Origin: Streptomyces camponoticapitis
GTDB lineage: Bacteria; Actinomycetota; Actinomycetes; Streptomycetales; Streptomycetaceae
Reading direction: 5' to 3'
Assembly: GCF_014646115.1 (NCBI RefSeq)
Contig: NZ_BMMV01000010.1
Span: forward strand, 124,001 to 188,000
DNA length: 64,000 nt
Below the pieces are notes generated by a model that was not told the DNA's origin, searched no databases, and was given only the letters and a program-made list of their open reading frames with translations. Positions 8,782 to 16,569 of this stretch are shown here, one piece after another; the first letter of the stretch is position 1; every line of letters begins with the position of its first letter. Made by a program: the position numbers and the translations under genes.

Positions 8782-8991
8782 ATTTCGCGAATGTTGCTCT
8801 GTCGCAGTGGTATTTCCCTGAAGCGTCACCCGAATGGCGTTCCGGTGATGCGCGGCGCAGAGTTGAACAGTGGGTGGAAATCCGTCCCATACGCGATAAC
8901 CGTCGGCTTCGTGGCTACGACAGAGCGTAAGAAACCTTGAATGCGCGGGCTGCTTCGGCCGAGACGAGAACCTCGCGAAGGAGGTTGACTC

Positions 8992-9654
8992 ATGCAGGAA
9001 CAGACGAAAGTCGCCGTGGCCTCGGCCATCATGGGCGGCTACGTACTTGGCAGGACCAAGAATGGCCGTCTCGCGCTGATGGCCGCCACGGTCGTGGCCG
9101 GAAGGGGGCTCGGAGGCCCCCGGGCACTGGCAGCCAAGGGCGCACGTCGGCTGGGGGACATGCCGAAGGTCGCGGAGTTGCAGGACCAGCTCCAGGGCCA
9201 GGGCATGGAAGCCGCGCGCAGCGCGCTGTCGGCCGTCACCGACCGGGGCATGGGTTCGCTTGCCGACGCGATCAGCGGCCGCGCCACGTCGCTCATCGCG
9301 AAGGACGACGAGGGCGACGAGGGCGAGGAGGCCGACGAGGGCGACGACGAGGAGAGCCCGAAGCAAGAAGACGAGGACGGGGAGACGGAGGACGAGGACA
9401 CGGAGGACGAGAACGAGAACGAGGAGGAAGAGGAAGAGGACGAGGAGGAGGAGGGCGAAGAGGAGGAGGAAGAGGAACCGCCGTCCGCGAAGCGTCGGCG
9501 TCCCGGCCGCGCCTCCGGTGCGAGCCCTGGGCCGAAGAAGAAGGCTCCCGCCAAGAAGGCGCCCGCGGCCAAGAAGGCGCCCGCGAAGAAGGCAGCGCCC
9601 GCTAAGAAGGCGGCGAAGAAGACCGCCTCGTCCCGTTCCAGCCGTCGGAGGTGA
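8992..9654 (+). CDS. GvpY-like protein with acidic and Lys/Ala-rich (histone H1-like) tails
   Basis: A 220-residue protein from ATG 8992 behind AAGGAGGT. Residues ~1-100 form a small Ala/Gly-rich domain (VAVASAIMGGYVLGRTKNGR, LGDMPKVAELQDQLQGQG). Residues ~100-160 are almost all Glu and Asp, and ~165-220 are Lys/Ala/Pro repeats (KKAPAKKAPAAKKAPAKKAA) as in histone H1-like or HupS tails. Proteins with this N-domain are encoded in Streptomyces gas-vesicle clusters, where they are often mislabelled DNA primase, and the name GvpY has been used. No gvpA/F/G/J/L/S/K gene is present here. The stop is six bases from the SRPBCC start, so the two are an operon. Function unknown; the gas-vesicle link is from memory of those clusters. 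Confidence 0.72.
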   Translation: MQEQTKVAVASAIMGGYVLGRTKNGRLALMAATVVAGRGLGGPRALAAKGARRLGDMPKVAELQDQLQGQGMEAARSALSAVTDRGMGSLADAISGRATSLIAKDDEGDEGEEADEGDDEESPKQEDEDGETEDEDTEDENENEEEEEEDEEEEGEEEEEEEPPSAKRRRPGRASGASPGPKKKAPAKKAPAAKKAPAKKAAPAKKAAKKTASSRSSRRR

Positions 9655-9660
9655 TTCTGT

Positions 9661-10647
9661 ATGACCAGCGCCAAGGAGGACACCGCCGCCGATTCCGCAC
9701 CCTCGAACGCCCAAAGGCTACGTGGGGAACTCTCCAACTACGTCTCATTGCGGCTGGACCGAGCCGTTGACAAGGTGGGCGGCAAACTGACCGGCCTCAC
9801 GGGCAAGTTGACGGATGTGGCGGAGAACGGCGGACAGTTGCCCGCGATCGGTTCCCGCATCCTGAAGGGCGAATCCCCGATCCGCTCCCTGGTCTCAGAG
9901 AAGGCGAAATCCGTCAAGGACTCGGTGGTGGACAAGGCCAAGGACGTGACGGGCCTCGGTGGGGGCAAGCCGGGCTCCGGGGACCTGAAGGTGACGAACA
10001 TCGTCGAAGTCCAGGACGTGGGCGTGCCGTTGAGGACCGCGTACGACTACTGGACCGAGTACGAGAAGTTCGCCGGCTTCGCCAAGGGAGTGGGCAACGT
10101 CTCGAAGGACGAGGACGAACCCGAGACCAGTAAGTGGACGACGAAGGTGGGTCCCTCGACCCGCAGCTTCGAGGCCACCACCCTGGAGCAGATCCCGGAC
10201 GACCGCATCGTATGGACGTCCGAGGGCTCGAAGGGCACGACTCATGGAGCCGTCAGCTTCCATGAGATGGCGCCGAACCTGACCAGGATCGTGCTCGTGG
10301 TCGAGTACTACCCGTCCGGCTTCTTCGAGAAGACAGGCAACATCTGGCGTGCCCAAGGCCGCCGCCTGCGCCTCGACTTCAAGAACTTCCAGCGGTACGT
10401 GACTCTCACCGACGACGAGCCCAAGCCCTGGCGCGGGGAGATCCGGGACGGCGAAGTCGTCCGGACACACGAGGAGGCCATGGAGGAGGAGGAGAACGAG
10501 GGAGCGGAGGACGAGTCCGAGGGCCAGGAGGAGGACGACCAGACCGAGGAAGACGAGGGGGACGAGGAAGAGGAAGAGGACGAGGGGGAAGAGGAGGACG
10601 AGGAAGAGGACGACGAGGAAGAGGACGACGAGGAACGGAAGGGCTAG
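9661..10647 (+). CDS. SRPBCC (polyketide cyclase/dehydrase-like) protein with acidic tail, GvpZ-like
   Basis: A 328-residue protein starting at ATG 9661, with GGAGGTG overlapping the end of the previous gene. Residues ~1-110 are a helical N-domain (LRGELSNYVSLRLDRAVDKV, VSEKAKSVKDSVVDKAKD). Residues ~118-255 form an SRPBCC/START-like helix-grip domain (NIVEVQDVGVPLRTAYDYWT, FEATTLEQIPDDRIVWTSEG, LTRIVLVVEYYPSGFFEK). The last ~60 residues are an almost uninterrupted Glu/Asp tail. Streptomyces gas-vesicle clusters carry a similar gene right after the GvpY-type one. The pair occurs here without gas-vesicle structural genes and beside an eCIS locus. The ligand and role are unknown. A strong terminator follows. 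Confidence 0.78.
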   Translation: MTSAKEDTAADSAPSNAQRLRGELSNYVSLRLDRAVDKVGGKLTGLTGKLTDVAENGGQLPAIGSRILKGESPIRSLVSEKAKSVKDSVVDKAKDVTGLGGGKPGSGDLKVTNIVEVQDVGVPLRTAYDYWTEYEKFAGFAKGVGNVSKDEDEPETSKWTTKVGPSTRSFEATTLEQIPDDRIVWTSEGSKGTTHGAVSFHEMAPNLTRIVLVVEYYPSGFFEKTGNIWRAQGRRLRLDFKNFQRYVTLTDDEPKPWRGEIRDGEVVRTHEEAMEEEENEGAEDESEGQEEDDQTEEDEGDEEEEEDEGEEEDEEEDDEEEDDEERKG

Positions 10648-10665
10648 CCCTGTCGATTCTCGATT

Positions 10666-10704
10666 CGTGGGGGTCCGCATCCCGCCGGGATGCGGACCCC
10701 CACG
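10666..10704. terminator. Perfect 18-bp hairpin, bidirectional terminator
   Basis: CGTGGGGGTCCGCATCCC at 10666-10683 pairs perfectly with 10687-10704 across a GCC loop. It lies 18 bases after the SRPBCC stop and 45 bases after the end of the convergent lipoprotein gene, so it can end both. No U-tract follows, as is usual in Streptomyces. Confidence 0.9.
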
Positions 10705-10748
10705 ACCTGTCCGTGGATCAGGCCCCTTGCCGATCCCGCGTCACGCGG

Positions 10749-11015
10749 TCACTTCGAGACCCGCTCCGGCATGGGGGAGTAGTTGGTCGACCCCGGAGTC
10801 TTGCCCTCCGGAGGGTAGTCGCAGTCGAGAGTCGACATCTCGTAGTCGTCTCCCTCGTTCTGCTCCTGGTCGACGACCACCGCCGCGGTGCACGCGCGGC
10901 CGTGCTCGTCGGTGAACGTGACTATCTCGCTGTAATCCGTCGGGGCGCTGCACCCCGCGAGCAGCAGCGCCGCCCCCGCGGCCACCGCCACGCCGAACCC
11001 CCGTACCCGCTTCAT
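10749..11015 (-). CDS. Small lipoprotein
   Basis: An 88-residue protein starting at ATG 11015 behind GGAGGGG. A short basic start (MKRVRG) and a hydrophobic core lead to the lipobox LLLAGC, giving a mature lipoprotein of ~67 residues. The mature part contains a second Cys pair (RACTAA and TLDCDY) that could form a disulfide. No family is recognised; small Streptomyces lipoproteins of this type are usually annotated hypothetical. It is a single gene ended by the hairpin at 10666-10704. Confidence 0.8.
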   Translation of the reverse strand: MKRVRGFGVAVAAGAALLLAGCSAPTDYSEIVTFTDEHGRACTAAVVVDQEQNEGDDYEMSTLDCDYPPEGKTPGSTNYSPMPERVSK

Positions 11016-11155
11016 CTGTTACCCCTCCATGTCCGCTTTCGCCGACCGACTCGGCTGCCGCGCCACACCGTAATCGGCGACGACGGCCCGTTAATCGTGC
11101 CCAGAAGATGGTGGTTCTGGATATGACCGGAGGGTGATGTCCAGCCGAACATTCG

Positions 11156-11524
11156 TCAGCGGTGCGCCGGCGCCGCGGGCTGTCCGACGTGGGGCTCGGA
11201 CCGGGTCGGCGGATTCCGGCGCCAGGCGAAGAGCACGGTCATCGCCATGCAGATCAGCGCGAAGACGACGACCCCGCCCGTCTCGCCCCTGACGAAGTAC
11301 GAGAACGAGGCGACCGTGAACACGCCGGACGCCAGCCCGAATGAGGACGTGAGCACCGGCACCGCCCGCTCTCCGGGCAGAACAGCGCCGACGGCCAGCG
11401 CCGCGACGATCATCGCGTCGGGGACGACGAACGCGCTGTCCACGTCGCTCAGCAGGAGATTGACGAACGTTCCGAGGCTGATGAAGACAGCCGCGTATCT
11501 GCCGGTGGTGAGGGTGTTCGGCAC
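11156..11524 (-). CDS. Small four-helix membrane protein under TetR control
   Basis: A 122-residue protein starting at GTG 11524, with AAGGAGG six bases upstream. It has four likely membrane helices (about residues 9-27, 35-52, 58-80 and 82-100), the third and fourth separated by a short loop with RGETG, and a Pro/Arg-rich cytoplasmic tail. No functional family is recognised. It is transcribed divergently from the TetR gene, and the intervening 134 bases contain two palindromes that should be TetR operators. By the usual TetR logic this membrane protein is the repressed target, perhaps connected with a small hydrophobic compound; that is inference. Confidence 0.8.
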   Translation of the reverse strand: MPNTLTTGRYAAVFISLGTFVNLLLSDVDSAFVVPDAMIVAALAVGAVLPGERAVPVLTSSFGLASGVFTVASFSYFVRGETGGVVVFALICMAMTVLFAWRRNPPTRSEPHVGQPAAPAHR

Positions 11525-11592
11525 TGCCGCCTCCTTGGGTGCGGCACCGCGGACGCGACGGGGCTCCGCCGACCGCGGTGGTCGATTTCATC

Positions 11593-11641
11593 TGTCTACA
11601 CCGTAGACAAGCTCGGAGGTTTTTGTCTACGGCGTAGACAA
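11593..11641. promoter_or_regulatory. Two TetR-type operators in a divergent promoter region
   Basis: Two copies of the same palindrome: TGTCTAC-acc-GTAGACA at 11593-11609 and TTGTCTAC-ggc-GTAGACAA at 11623-11641. Their centres are 31 bp apart (about three helical turns). They lie between the TetR gene at 11659 and the membrane-protein start at 11524. Size and symmetry are typical of TetR-dimer sites, and the duplication suggests control of both directions. Confidence 0.85.
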
Positions 11642-11658
11642 GGTGCGACAATGCGAGC

Positions 11659-12324
11659 ATGTCCAAGCCGCGCTTCCTCACCCCCGACCTGATCGCCCTC
11701 ACGGCCCTGGAGCTGGGCGACCGCGCCGGCGAGAAGGCGATGACCATGCGCCGGATCGCCTCGGAGCTGGGCTGTGACCCCATGGCGCTCTACCGCCACT
11801 TCCGCAGCCGCGAGTTGCTGCTCGACGCCGTCGCCGATCTCGCCATCGCGGACGCGGCCGATCCCGACCCGGATCTCGTCTGGGACGAGCGCATCACGGC
11901 GACGGCGCACGCCATCCGCGGCTCCGCGCTGAGGCATCCCGGGATCTCGGCCCACATCGCCTCGCGCCCGCCCATGGGGGAGAACGGCCGGCGGCTCGGA
12001 GCCGCCATGCTCACGGCGCTGGACGAGGCGGGGCTGTCCCCCGTCACTGCCGTACGGAGCGTGCAGACGCTGGTGGCCTACCTGGCCTCCTCCTTGGCCA
12101 TGGCCGTACGGGCAGGGGTGCGGGACCAGCGCTGGGAGGAAGTGAGCGATGTCATCTCCGAGTTGCCCGAGACAGAGGCCCCGGGCGAGGAGCTGTTCGT
12201 CGTCGGGTCCGCCGAGCAATTCCGTTTCGGGCTAAGGCTGTTGCTGGCCGGCATCAAGGCGGAAGCGGTCGCCGAGTCCGACGCGAATGAGAAGAGGAAG
12301 GGGAAGGCGACCGGCCCGCGGTAG
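11659..12324 (+). CDS. TetR/AcrR-family repressor
   Basis: A 221-residue protein from ATG 11659. Residues ~8-60 are the TetR helix-turn-helix (LTPDLIALTALELGDRAGEK, MTMRRIASELGCDPMALYRH, then FRSRELLLDAVADL). The remainder is an all-helical ligand domain resembling the TetR C-terminal class seen in tetracycline-type repressors (RHPGISAHIASRPP, EQFRFGLRLLLAGIKAEA). It starts 17 bases downstream of the second palindrome, so it very probably represses itself and the divergent membrane-protein gene. The inducer is unknown. Confidence 0.92.
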   Translation: MSKPRFLTPDLIALTALELGDRAGEKAMTMRRIASELGCDPMALYRHFRSRELLLDAVADLAIADAADPDPDLVWDERITATAHAIRGSALRHPGISAHIASRPPMGENGRRLGAAMLTALDEAGLSPVTAVRSVQTLVAYLASSLAMAVRAGVRDQRWEEVSDVISELPETEAPGEELFVVGSAEQFRFGLRLLLAGIKAEAVAESDANEKRKGKATGPR

Positions 12325-12498
12325 GCGGAGGTGAAGCCCTGGGTATGCCCAACTCCCTTTGCACGCAGGGTTAGAGGCTCCACGCGCCTGGAAGAGCAAG
12401 GGCGCGTGGACGAGTCGGAGCAGGGCGATCCGAAGTGGATCGGCCGGCTGTCGACTGCTCGCGAGAGAGGAGCGGACTGCGCCGACCGGGGCCCTGAC

Positions 12499-14244
12499 TC
12501 AAGGACGCTCGCTGCGTAGGTTGTGTGTCGTTTCTGCTTCCGGGGTGCGCAGGGCGAGGATGGCGACATCGTCGTCGTTGCGTCTGCCGCCTGACTGGGC
12601 GCGTTCGAGCAGCAGGTCGGTGAAGGCGGCCAGCGGTCGGTGGGCCAGTGAGGCGGCGTGCTTGCGGAGCTGGTCCAGGCCGTGGTCGATCGGGCGGTCG
12701 CGGCTTTCGACGAGTCCGTCGGTGTAGAGGACAAGTGTCGATCGGGGCGGGAGCGTGAGGGTGGCGTCACTGCGCGTGGGTGCCAGGCCGGTGCCCAGAA
12801 GCAGCCCGTGGTCTTCGGTGAGGTAGTCGGCTCTTCCGTCGTGGGTGATCAGCAGTGGTGGCGGGTGGCCGGCATTGGTCCAGGTCAGACACCAGGTTCC
12901 GTCGGCATTCCGCTCCATCTTCCCGAAGACAAGCGTGGCTGTCGGGACTCCGGTGAGGTGGGTCATTGACGCATCGAGCCGTTGCACGATCGCGCTGGGG
13001 GGCTCGTGGTGGGTCCACGCGTAGGCCCGGAGCATGCTGCGGACCTGCGCCATTCCGGCGGCGGCGTCCAGGTCATGACCGACCACGTCTCCGATCACCA
13101 GGGCTGTCGTGGCGTCGGCGACGGTGAACGCGTCGTACCAGTCACCACCTACCTGCGAGTCGTCCGGCGCGGGCACGTACCGCGCCGTCAGCTGGAGGCC
13201 CGGCACAGAAGGCAACTGAGCCAGCAGGTGACGCTGCATGGTCTCGGCGACCTTGCGCTGGCGCTGGTAGAGCCGGGCGTTGTCCAGGGCCAGCCCGGTG
13301 CGGCGGGTGAGATCATCCAGCAGCGACAGGTCTGCCCCGGTCAGCGGTGCACGGCCCTTCGACCGTCCCAGAGTCAGCGCTCCCAGCACGTCGCGCACCC
13401 CCCGTATCGGCGCGATTGCCGCCGAGACCATGCCCGTCTCCTCGAACAGCCGCTGCTGCTCGATGGCGACGCCGGTGTCCGGCGGCCCCTGATACGTCTC
13501 CGGCGTCACCAGTGTGGAGGCCGCACCCCGCAGTGCCCGCGACAGCGGCATCGGGGAGTTCTCCGGCACCGGTGGCATCGGCCCCTGCAACTCTTCCCGG
13601 GTGACGAACGCGCCGTCCTCGTAGTGCACGACAATGGCGCGTTCCACCTCGTCGAGCTCGGTGATCAGGTCGACCACCGCCCAGTCCGCGACCCGAGGAA
13701 CCACCAGGCGCACCAGCCTGCGCAGCGCCTCGTCGGTGTCGAGAGTCGAGGTCAGCTGCGTGGTCGTCTCAGCCAGCAGGGCCAGCCGCTCCAGCTCCGA
13801 CAGGGTCGGGCCGAGTTCGGCCGACGGACCGGGTCCCTCAAGGCCGGGGTGCAGGCCGGTGAAAATGACCATCGTGTCGGCGTGACCGTCGGCGGGCGCG
13901 CACGGCGCGACCAGCCAGGCGAGCTCCACCAGCGATCCGTCGCCCCGCTCGAACCAGCCGCTGCCGGCCCGCGCGTCGCGGGCCAGGAACGCCTCGGTCA
14001 TCCGGCAACTGGCCCTGGCTAGCGGCTGGCCATGCTGGTCGCGGTGGAGCAGATCATGGGCGTCCCGGCCCACGAGAGCGGCGGCGTCCCTCCCCAGCAG
14101 GCGCTGCGCGTACACGTTCGCCCATGTGATGGCCCCGCCTTCATCCACCACGCATACCGCTGCGGCGACCATGTCCGGTACTTCGCCGGGGTGTGCCGCC
14201 GGCATGGGGGGTACGCCGCCGTCATCCGCCTTGGCCTCGACCAT
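12499..14244 (-). CDS. PAS-GAF-SpoIIE (PP2C-type) serine phosphatase
   Basis: A 581-residue protein from ATG 14244 (MVEAKADDGG) with GGGAGG upstream; an in-frame start 13 codons earlier is possible. A PAS domain covers ~25-135 (DMVAAAVCVVDEGGAITWAN, GRDAHDLLH), a GAF domain ~165-335 (LAETTTQLTSTLDTDEALRR, APIRGVRDVLGAL) and a SpoIIE-type phosphatase ~350-570, with metal-site motifs VGGDWYDAF, VIGDVVGHD and the terminal RNDDDVAIL. Such proteins are abundant in Streptomyces and dephosphorylate anti-sigma antagonist proteins in partner-switching pathways. No RsbW-type kinase domain is fused and no STAS or anti-sigma gene is adjacent, so the target cannot be named. Confidence 0.92.
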   Translation of the reverse strand: MVEAKADDGGVPPMPAAHPGEVPDMVAAAVCVVDEGGAITWANVYAQRLLGRDAAALVGRDAHDLLHRDQHGQPLARASCRMTEAFLARDARAGSGWFERGDGSLVELAWLVAPCAPADGHADTMVIFTGLHPGLEGPGPSAELGPTLSELERLALLAETTTQLTSTLDTDEALRRLVRLVVPRVADWAVVDLITELDEVERAIVVHYEDGAFVTREELQGPMPPVPENSPMPLSRALRGAASTLVTPETYQGPPDTGVAIEQQRLFEETGMVSAAIAPIRGVRDVLGALTLGRSKGRAPLTGADLSLLDDLTRRTGLALDNARLYQRQRKVAETMQRHLLAQLPSVPGLQLTARYVPAPDDSQVGGDWYDAFTVADATTALVIGDVVGHDLDAAAGMAQVRSMLRAYAWTHHEPPSAIVQRLDASMTHLTGVPTATLVFGKMERNADGTWCLTWTNAGHPPPLLITHDGRADYLTEDHGLLLGTGLAPTRSDATLTLPPRSTLVLYTDGLVESRDRPIDHGLDQLRKHAASLAHRPLAAFTDLLLERAQSGGRRNDDDVAILALRTPEAETTHNLRSERP

Positions 14245-14747
14245 CACCCACACCTCCCCGGAGCTCTCGGCCCCCGCCCGCACGCTGTCGAATCACCTTA
14301 GACGGTGGCATGTCCGCACTCCCGTCAGCCAGGAGGATGCCCGGGTCCGGGCATCCTCCTCACGAGACGGTCGCCACCGGCGGTTTTACGGGCCGCGCCG
14401 ACCAGTTCTGTTCGCGTCTCACACCACGCGCACCGCGATCACCCGGCGCGAGCACCGGCGGCGACCTCGACAACGGCCCGGCTTGAGTCGCGGACCGTAC
14501 GCGCCCACTCACCCGCCGTCACGGACGTCACCGCGCCTCGGCCACGGCCACCACTGCGACCTCAAAGGCACCTTTCGGGTGATGAGCAGGCCCTCGGCCG
14601 GACCGGGCCCCGGCTTCGCGACGCCGGGCGGCCCCCAACCCCCGGCCCCCGCCCGGGGGTTGCCGTTGGCCTCTATGCGATCTTCGCTGTGGGAGCGTGC
14701 GCAGCGGCGTTCGCGGCTATCCGGTGATCACCGGGCGGGGAAGGTCG
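14245..14747. other. 503-bp divergent intergenic region with two strong hairpins
   Basis: This stretch between the SpoIIE gene (minus) and the ATP-grasp operon (plus) holds no convincing gene. It contains a near-perfect 30-bp palindrome at 14331-14360 (14-bp arms AGGAGGATGCCCGG) and a 9-bp hairpin AACCCCCGG/CCGGGGGTT at 14637-14661, about 85 bases before the ATP-grasp start. The second could be a leader attenuator or a terminator. I could not place promoters with confidence. Confidence 0.55.
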
Positions 14748-15617
14748 ATGAAGCTCTGCTTTTTGGTGGAGGAGCAGTACCGCTACGACGGTATGCCGGT
14801 AGAGGTGATCTCCCAGCTCAGGGAGTGGGGGCACCACGTGGACGTGCTGCGGCCCGGCAGTTCACTGATACGGGTGTCGGACGCCGTACGGGCGGGCAGT
14901 CACGACGCCTGGGTGCTCAAGACGGTGTCCGGCGGCCCCGGGCTGACACTGCTGGAGGCCGCGGCGGCCGTCGGCCTGACGACCGTCAACGACGCTCGGT
15001 CGGTCCGGGGTGTGCGGGACAAGGCGCTCGCGGCGGCGGTCGGGCGGAGCGGGGGTCTGCCGGTGCCGATGACGTACGCGGCGGCTCGCCCGGAGTTCCT
15101 GGCGGAGATACCGGACGCCGAATTCCCTCTCGTCGTGAAACCCGCCGACGGGAGTTCCGGCAGAGGGGTGCGGCTGGTGGTGTCGCCGGGCGCGCTGGCC
15201 GGGATGAAGGAGGAACTGGCGGCGGAGGGGATGCTGATCGCCCAGCCGTACGTGCCCAACTCCGGCGTGGACCTCAAGGTCTACAGCGTCGCGGGCGAGC
15301 TGTACGCCGCGCAGCGGTCCTCACCCCTGCATCCCGGACAGACCGTCTTCGAGCGCCGGGTCCCGCTGAGCGCGGAAGTGGCCGCCGTCGTGGCCGCGGC
15401 AGGGGCGGTCCACGGGCTCGATCTCTACGGTGTGGACGTACTGCTGGGGCCGGACGGACCGGTGATCGTCGATGTGAACGACTTCCCGAGCTTCCGCCAG
15501 GTACCGGACGCGAGGGCGCGAGTGGCACGGGCGATCCTGGATCTGGCCCGTGGGGGCGGCAGCGTGATGGGGTCGCCCGCGCTGCGGGTTCCGGCCACGG
15601 CGGGTGAGGCCGGATGA
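14748..15617 (+). CDS. ATP-grasp ligase (RimK-like), first of a tandem pair
   Basis: A 289-residue protein from ATG 14748 (MKLCFLVEEQYRY), with GGGAAGG six bases upstream; a longer frame from 14697 adds residues without family character. Residues 1-85 are a pre-ATP-grasp Rossmann unit (LREWGHHVDVLRPG). Residues ~90-280 are the ATP-grasp fold: the nucleotide lysine in PLVVKPADGSSGRGVRLV, IAQPYVPNSGVDLKVY, and the metal ligands in GPVIVDVNDFPSF. The family joins a carboxylate to an amine through an acyl phosphate. Start and stop overlap ATGA with the paralogous gene at 15614. The substrate is unknown; no precursor peptide or amino-acid carrier gene is visible nearby. Confidence 0.85.
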   Translation: MKLCFLVEEQYRYDGMPVEVISQLREWGHHVDVLRPGSSLIRVSDAVRAGSHDAWVLKTVSGGPGLTLLEAAAAVGLTTVNDARSVRGVRDKALAAAVGRSGGLPVPMTYAAARPEFLAEIPDAEFPLVVKPADGSSGRGVRLVVSPGALAGMKEELAAEGMLIAQPYVPNSGVDLKVYSVAGELYAAQRSSPLHPGQTVFERRVPLSAEVAAVVAAAGAVHGLDLYGVDVLLGPDGPVIVDVNDFPSFRQVPDARARVARAILDLARGGGSVMGSPALRVPATAGEAG

Positions 15618-16438
15618 GGGTCTGTCTGATCACTCCCCGCCCCGACCATCCCCTCCTGGCCGGTATGGCGGCGCTTCTCGCGGCCCGGCACCGAGTCGAG
15701 TCGATGGATCCGACGTCGGACGATCAACTCCCGGCCTACGGGGAGGAGTTGGCCGGCCCACTTGCGGACGTCTATCTGCTCAAGGCCAGAACCCGGCAGG
15801 CGTTGGTCCTGGCCCGGTCCTTGGAGGAGCGGGGTGCCACCGTGGTGAACTCGGCCGCGGCGACGGAGCTGTGCCAGGACCGTACGGCGATGGCCGCGCT
15901 GGCCCACGGCGCCGGACTGCCGTTCGCGAAGACCACGACCATGGCGACCCTGCGCCAACTCGCCACACGGGCCGACCTCACCCATCCTCTGGTCGTGAAG
16001 AGCCGGCACAGTCGGCGGAACGATCTCGTCGCCCGCGTCGACACGGCCGCCCAGCTGAACATCCTCCGCACCACGTGGGGTGATGAACCGGTCGTGGTCC
16101 AGCCCTTCATGGAGAACAGCGGCTGGGACCGGAAACTCTGGGTGATCGCCGACCGCGTCTTCGCCGCGCTCCGGCGCTCGGAGCTGGCGGACGCGGGAGG
16201 CCGGGGGCCCACCCTGCCGCTCGCGCCCGGCGATCTGCCGGACGGCTGGATCGAACTGGTCCGTGCGGTCGGGTCCGTCTTCGCGCTGGATGTGTACGGC
16301 GTCGACATCATCGATGCGGGCGGCGCACCGTTGATCGTGGACATCAACGCTTTCCCGGGAATCCGCGGCCAATCGGGCGCGCCTTCGGCCCTCGCGGCAC
16401 TGGCACTGCGCAAAGCCCGGGCAGCCAAGGGCGGTTAG
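15614..16438 (+). CDS. ATP-grasp ligase (RimK-like), second of a tandem pair
   Basis: A 274-residue protein whose ATG overlaps the previous stop (ATGA), so it is translationally coupled. It has the same layout as its neighbour: a pre-ATP-grasp unit (MRVCLITPRPDHPLLAG), the nucleotide lysine in HPLVVKSRHSRRND, VVVQPFMENSGWDRKLWVI, LDVYGVDIIDAGG and the metal-binding APLIVDINAFPGI. The shared blocks (D-x-K-[VL], LD-[LV]-YGVD, IVD-[VI]-N) show the two genes are paralogues from a duplication, each still with its catalytic residues. They may act in sequence or as a heteromer on an amide-forming pathway. The substrate is not deducible. Confidence 0.84.
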   Translation: MRVCLITPRPDHPLLAGMAALLAARHRVESMDPTSDDQLPAYGEELAGPLADVYLLKARTRQALVLARSLEERGATVVNSAAATELCQDRTAMAALAHGAGLPFAKTTTMATLRQLATRADLTHPLVVKSRHSRRNDLVARVDTAAQLNILRTTWGDEPVVVQPFMENSGWDRKLWVIADRVFAALRRSELADAGGRGPTLPLAPGDLPDGWIELVRAVGSVFALDVYGVDIIDAGGAPLIVDINAFPGIRGQSGAPSALAALALRKARAAKGG

Positions 16439-16569
16439 GGCCGGTCGTTTGGATCGGGCCGGATCAGGGGGCGCCGCCTGCGGCAGCGGCTGATGTCTCC
16501 TTGGTGCGGGCGATCGCGAGGCGGAGGAGGGCGGCATGGCGGAGCCATGCCCTCTGTGGGCCCACCGGC

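Noticed and set aside
8992..9654. DNA primase
   Set aside because: Relatives carry this label in databases, but there is no primase motif, only a small domain with acidic and basic tails.
7972..9714. A 580-codon minus-strand frame with Leu/Phe-rich stretches
   Set aside because: The hydrophobic runs are the antisense of Glu/Asp/Lys codon repeats in the plus-strand tails.
14361..14747. RiPP (graspetide) precursor peptide before the ATP-grasp pair
   Set aside because: No short frame with a ribosome site and a repeated Thr/Ser-Glu/Asp core was found; the Pro/Gly-rich frame there has no such core.
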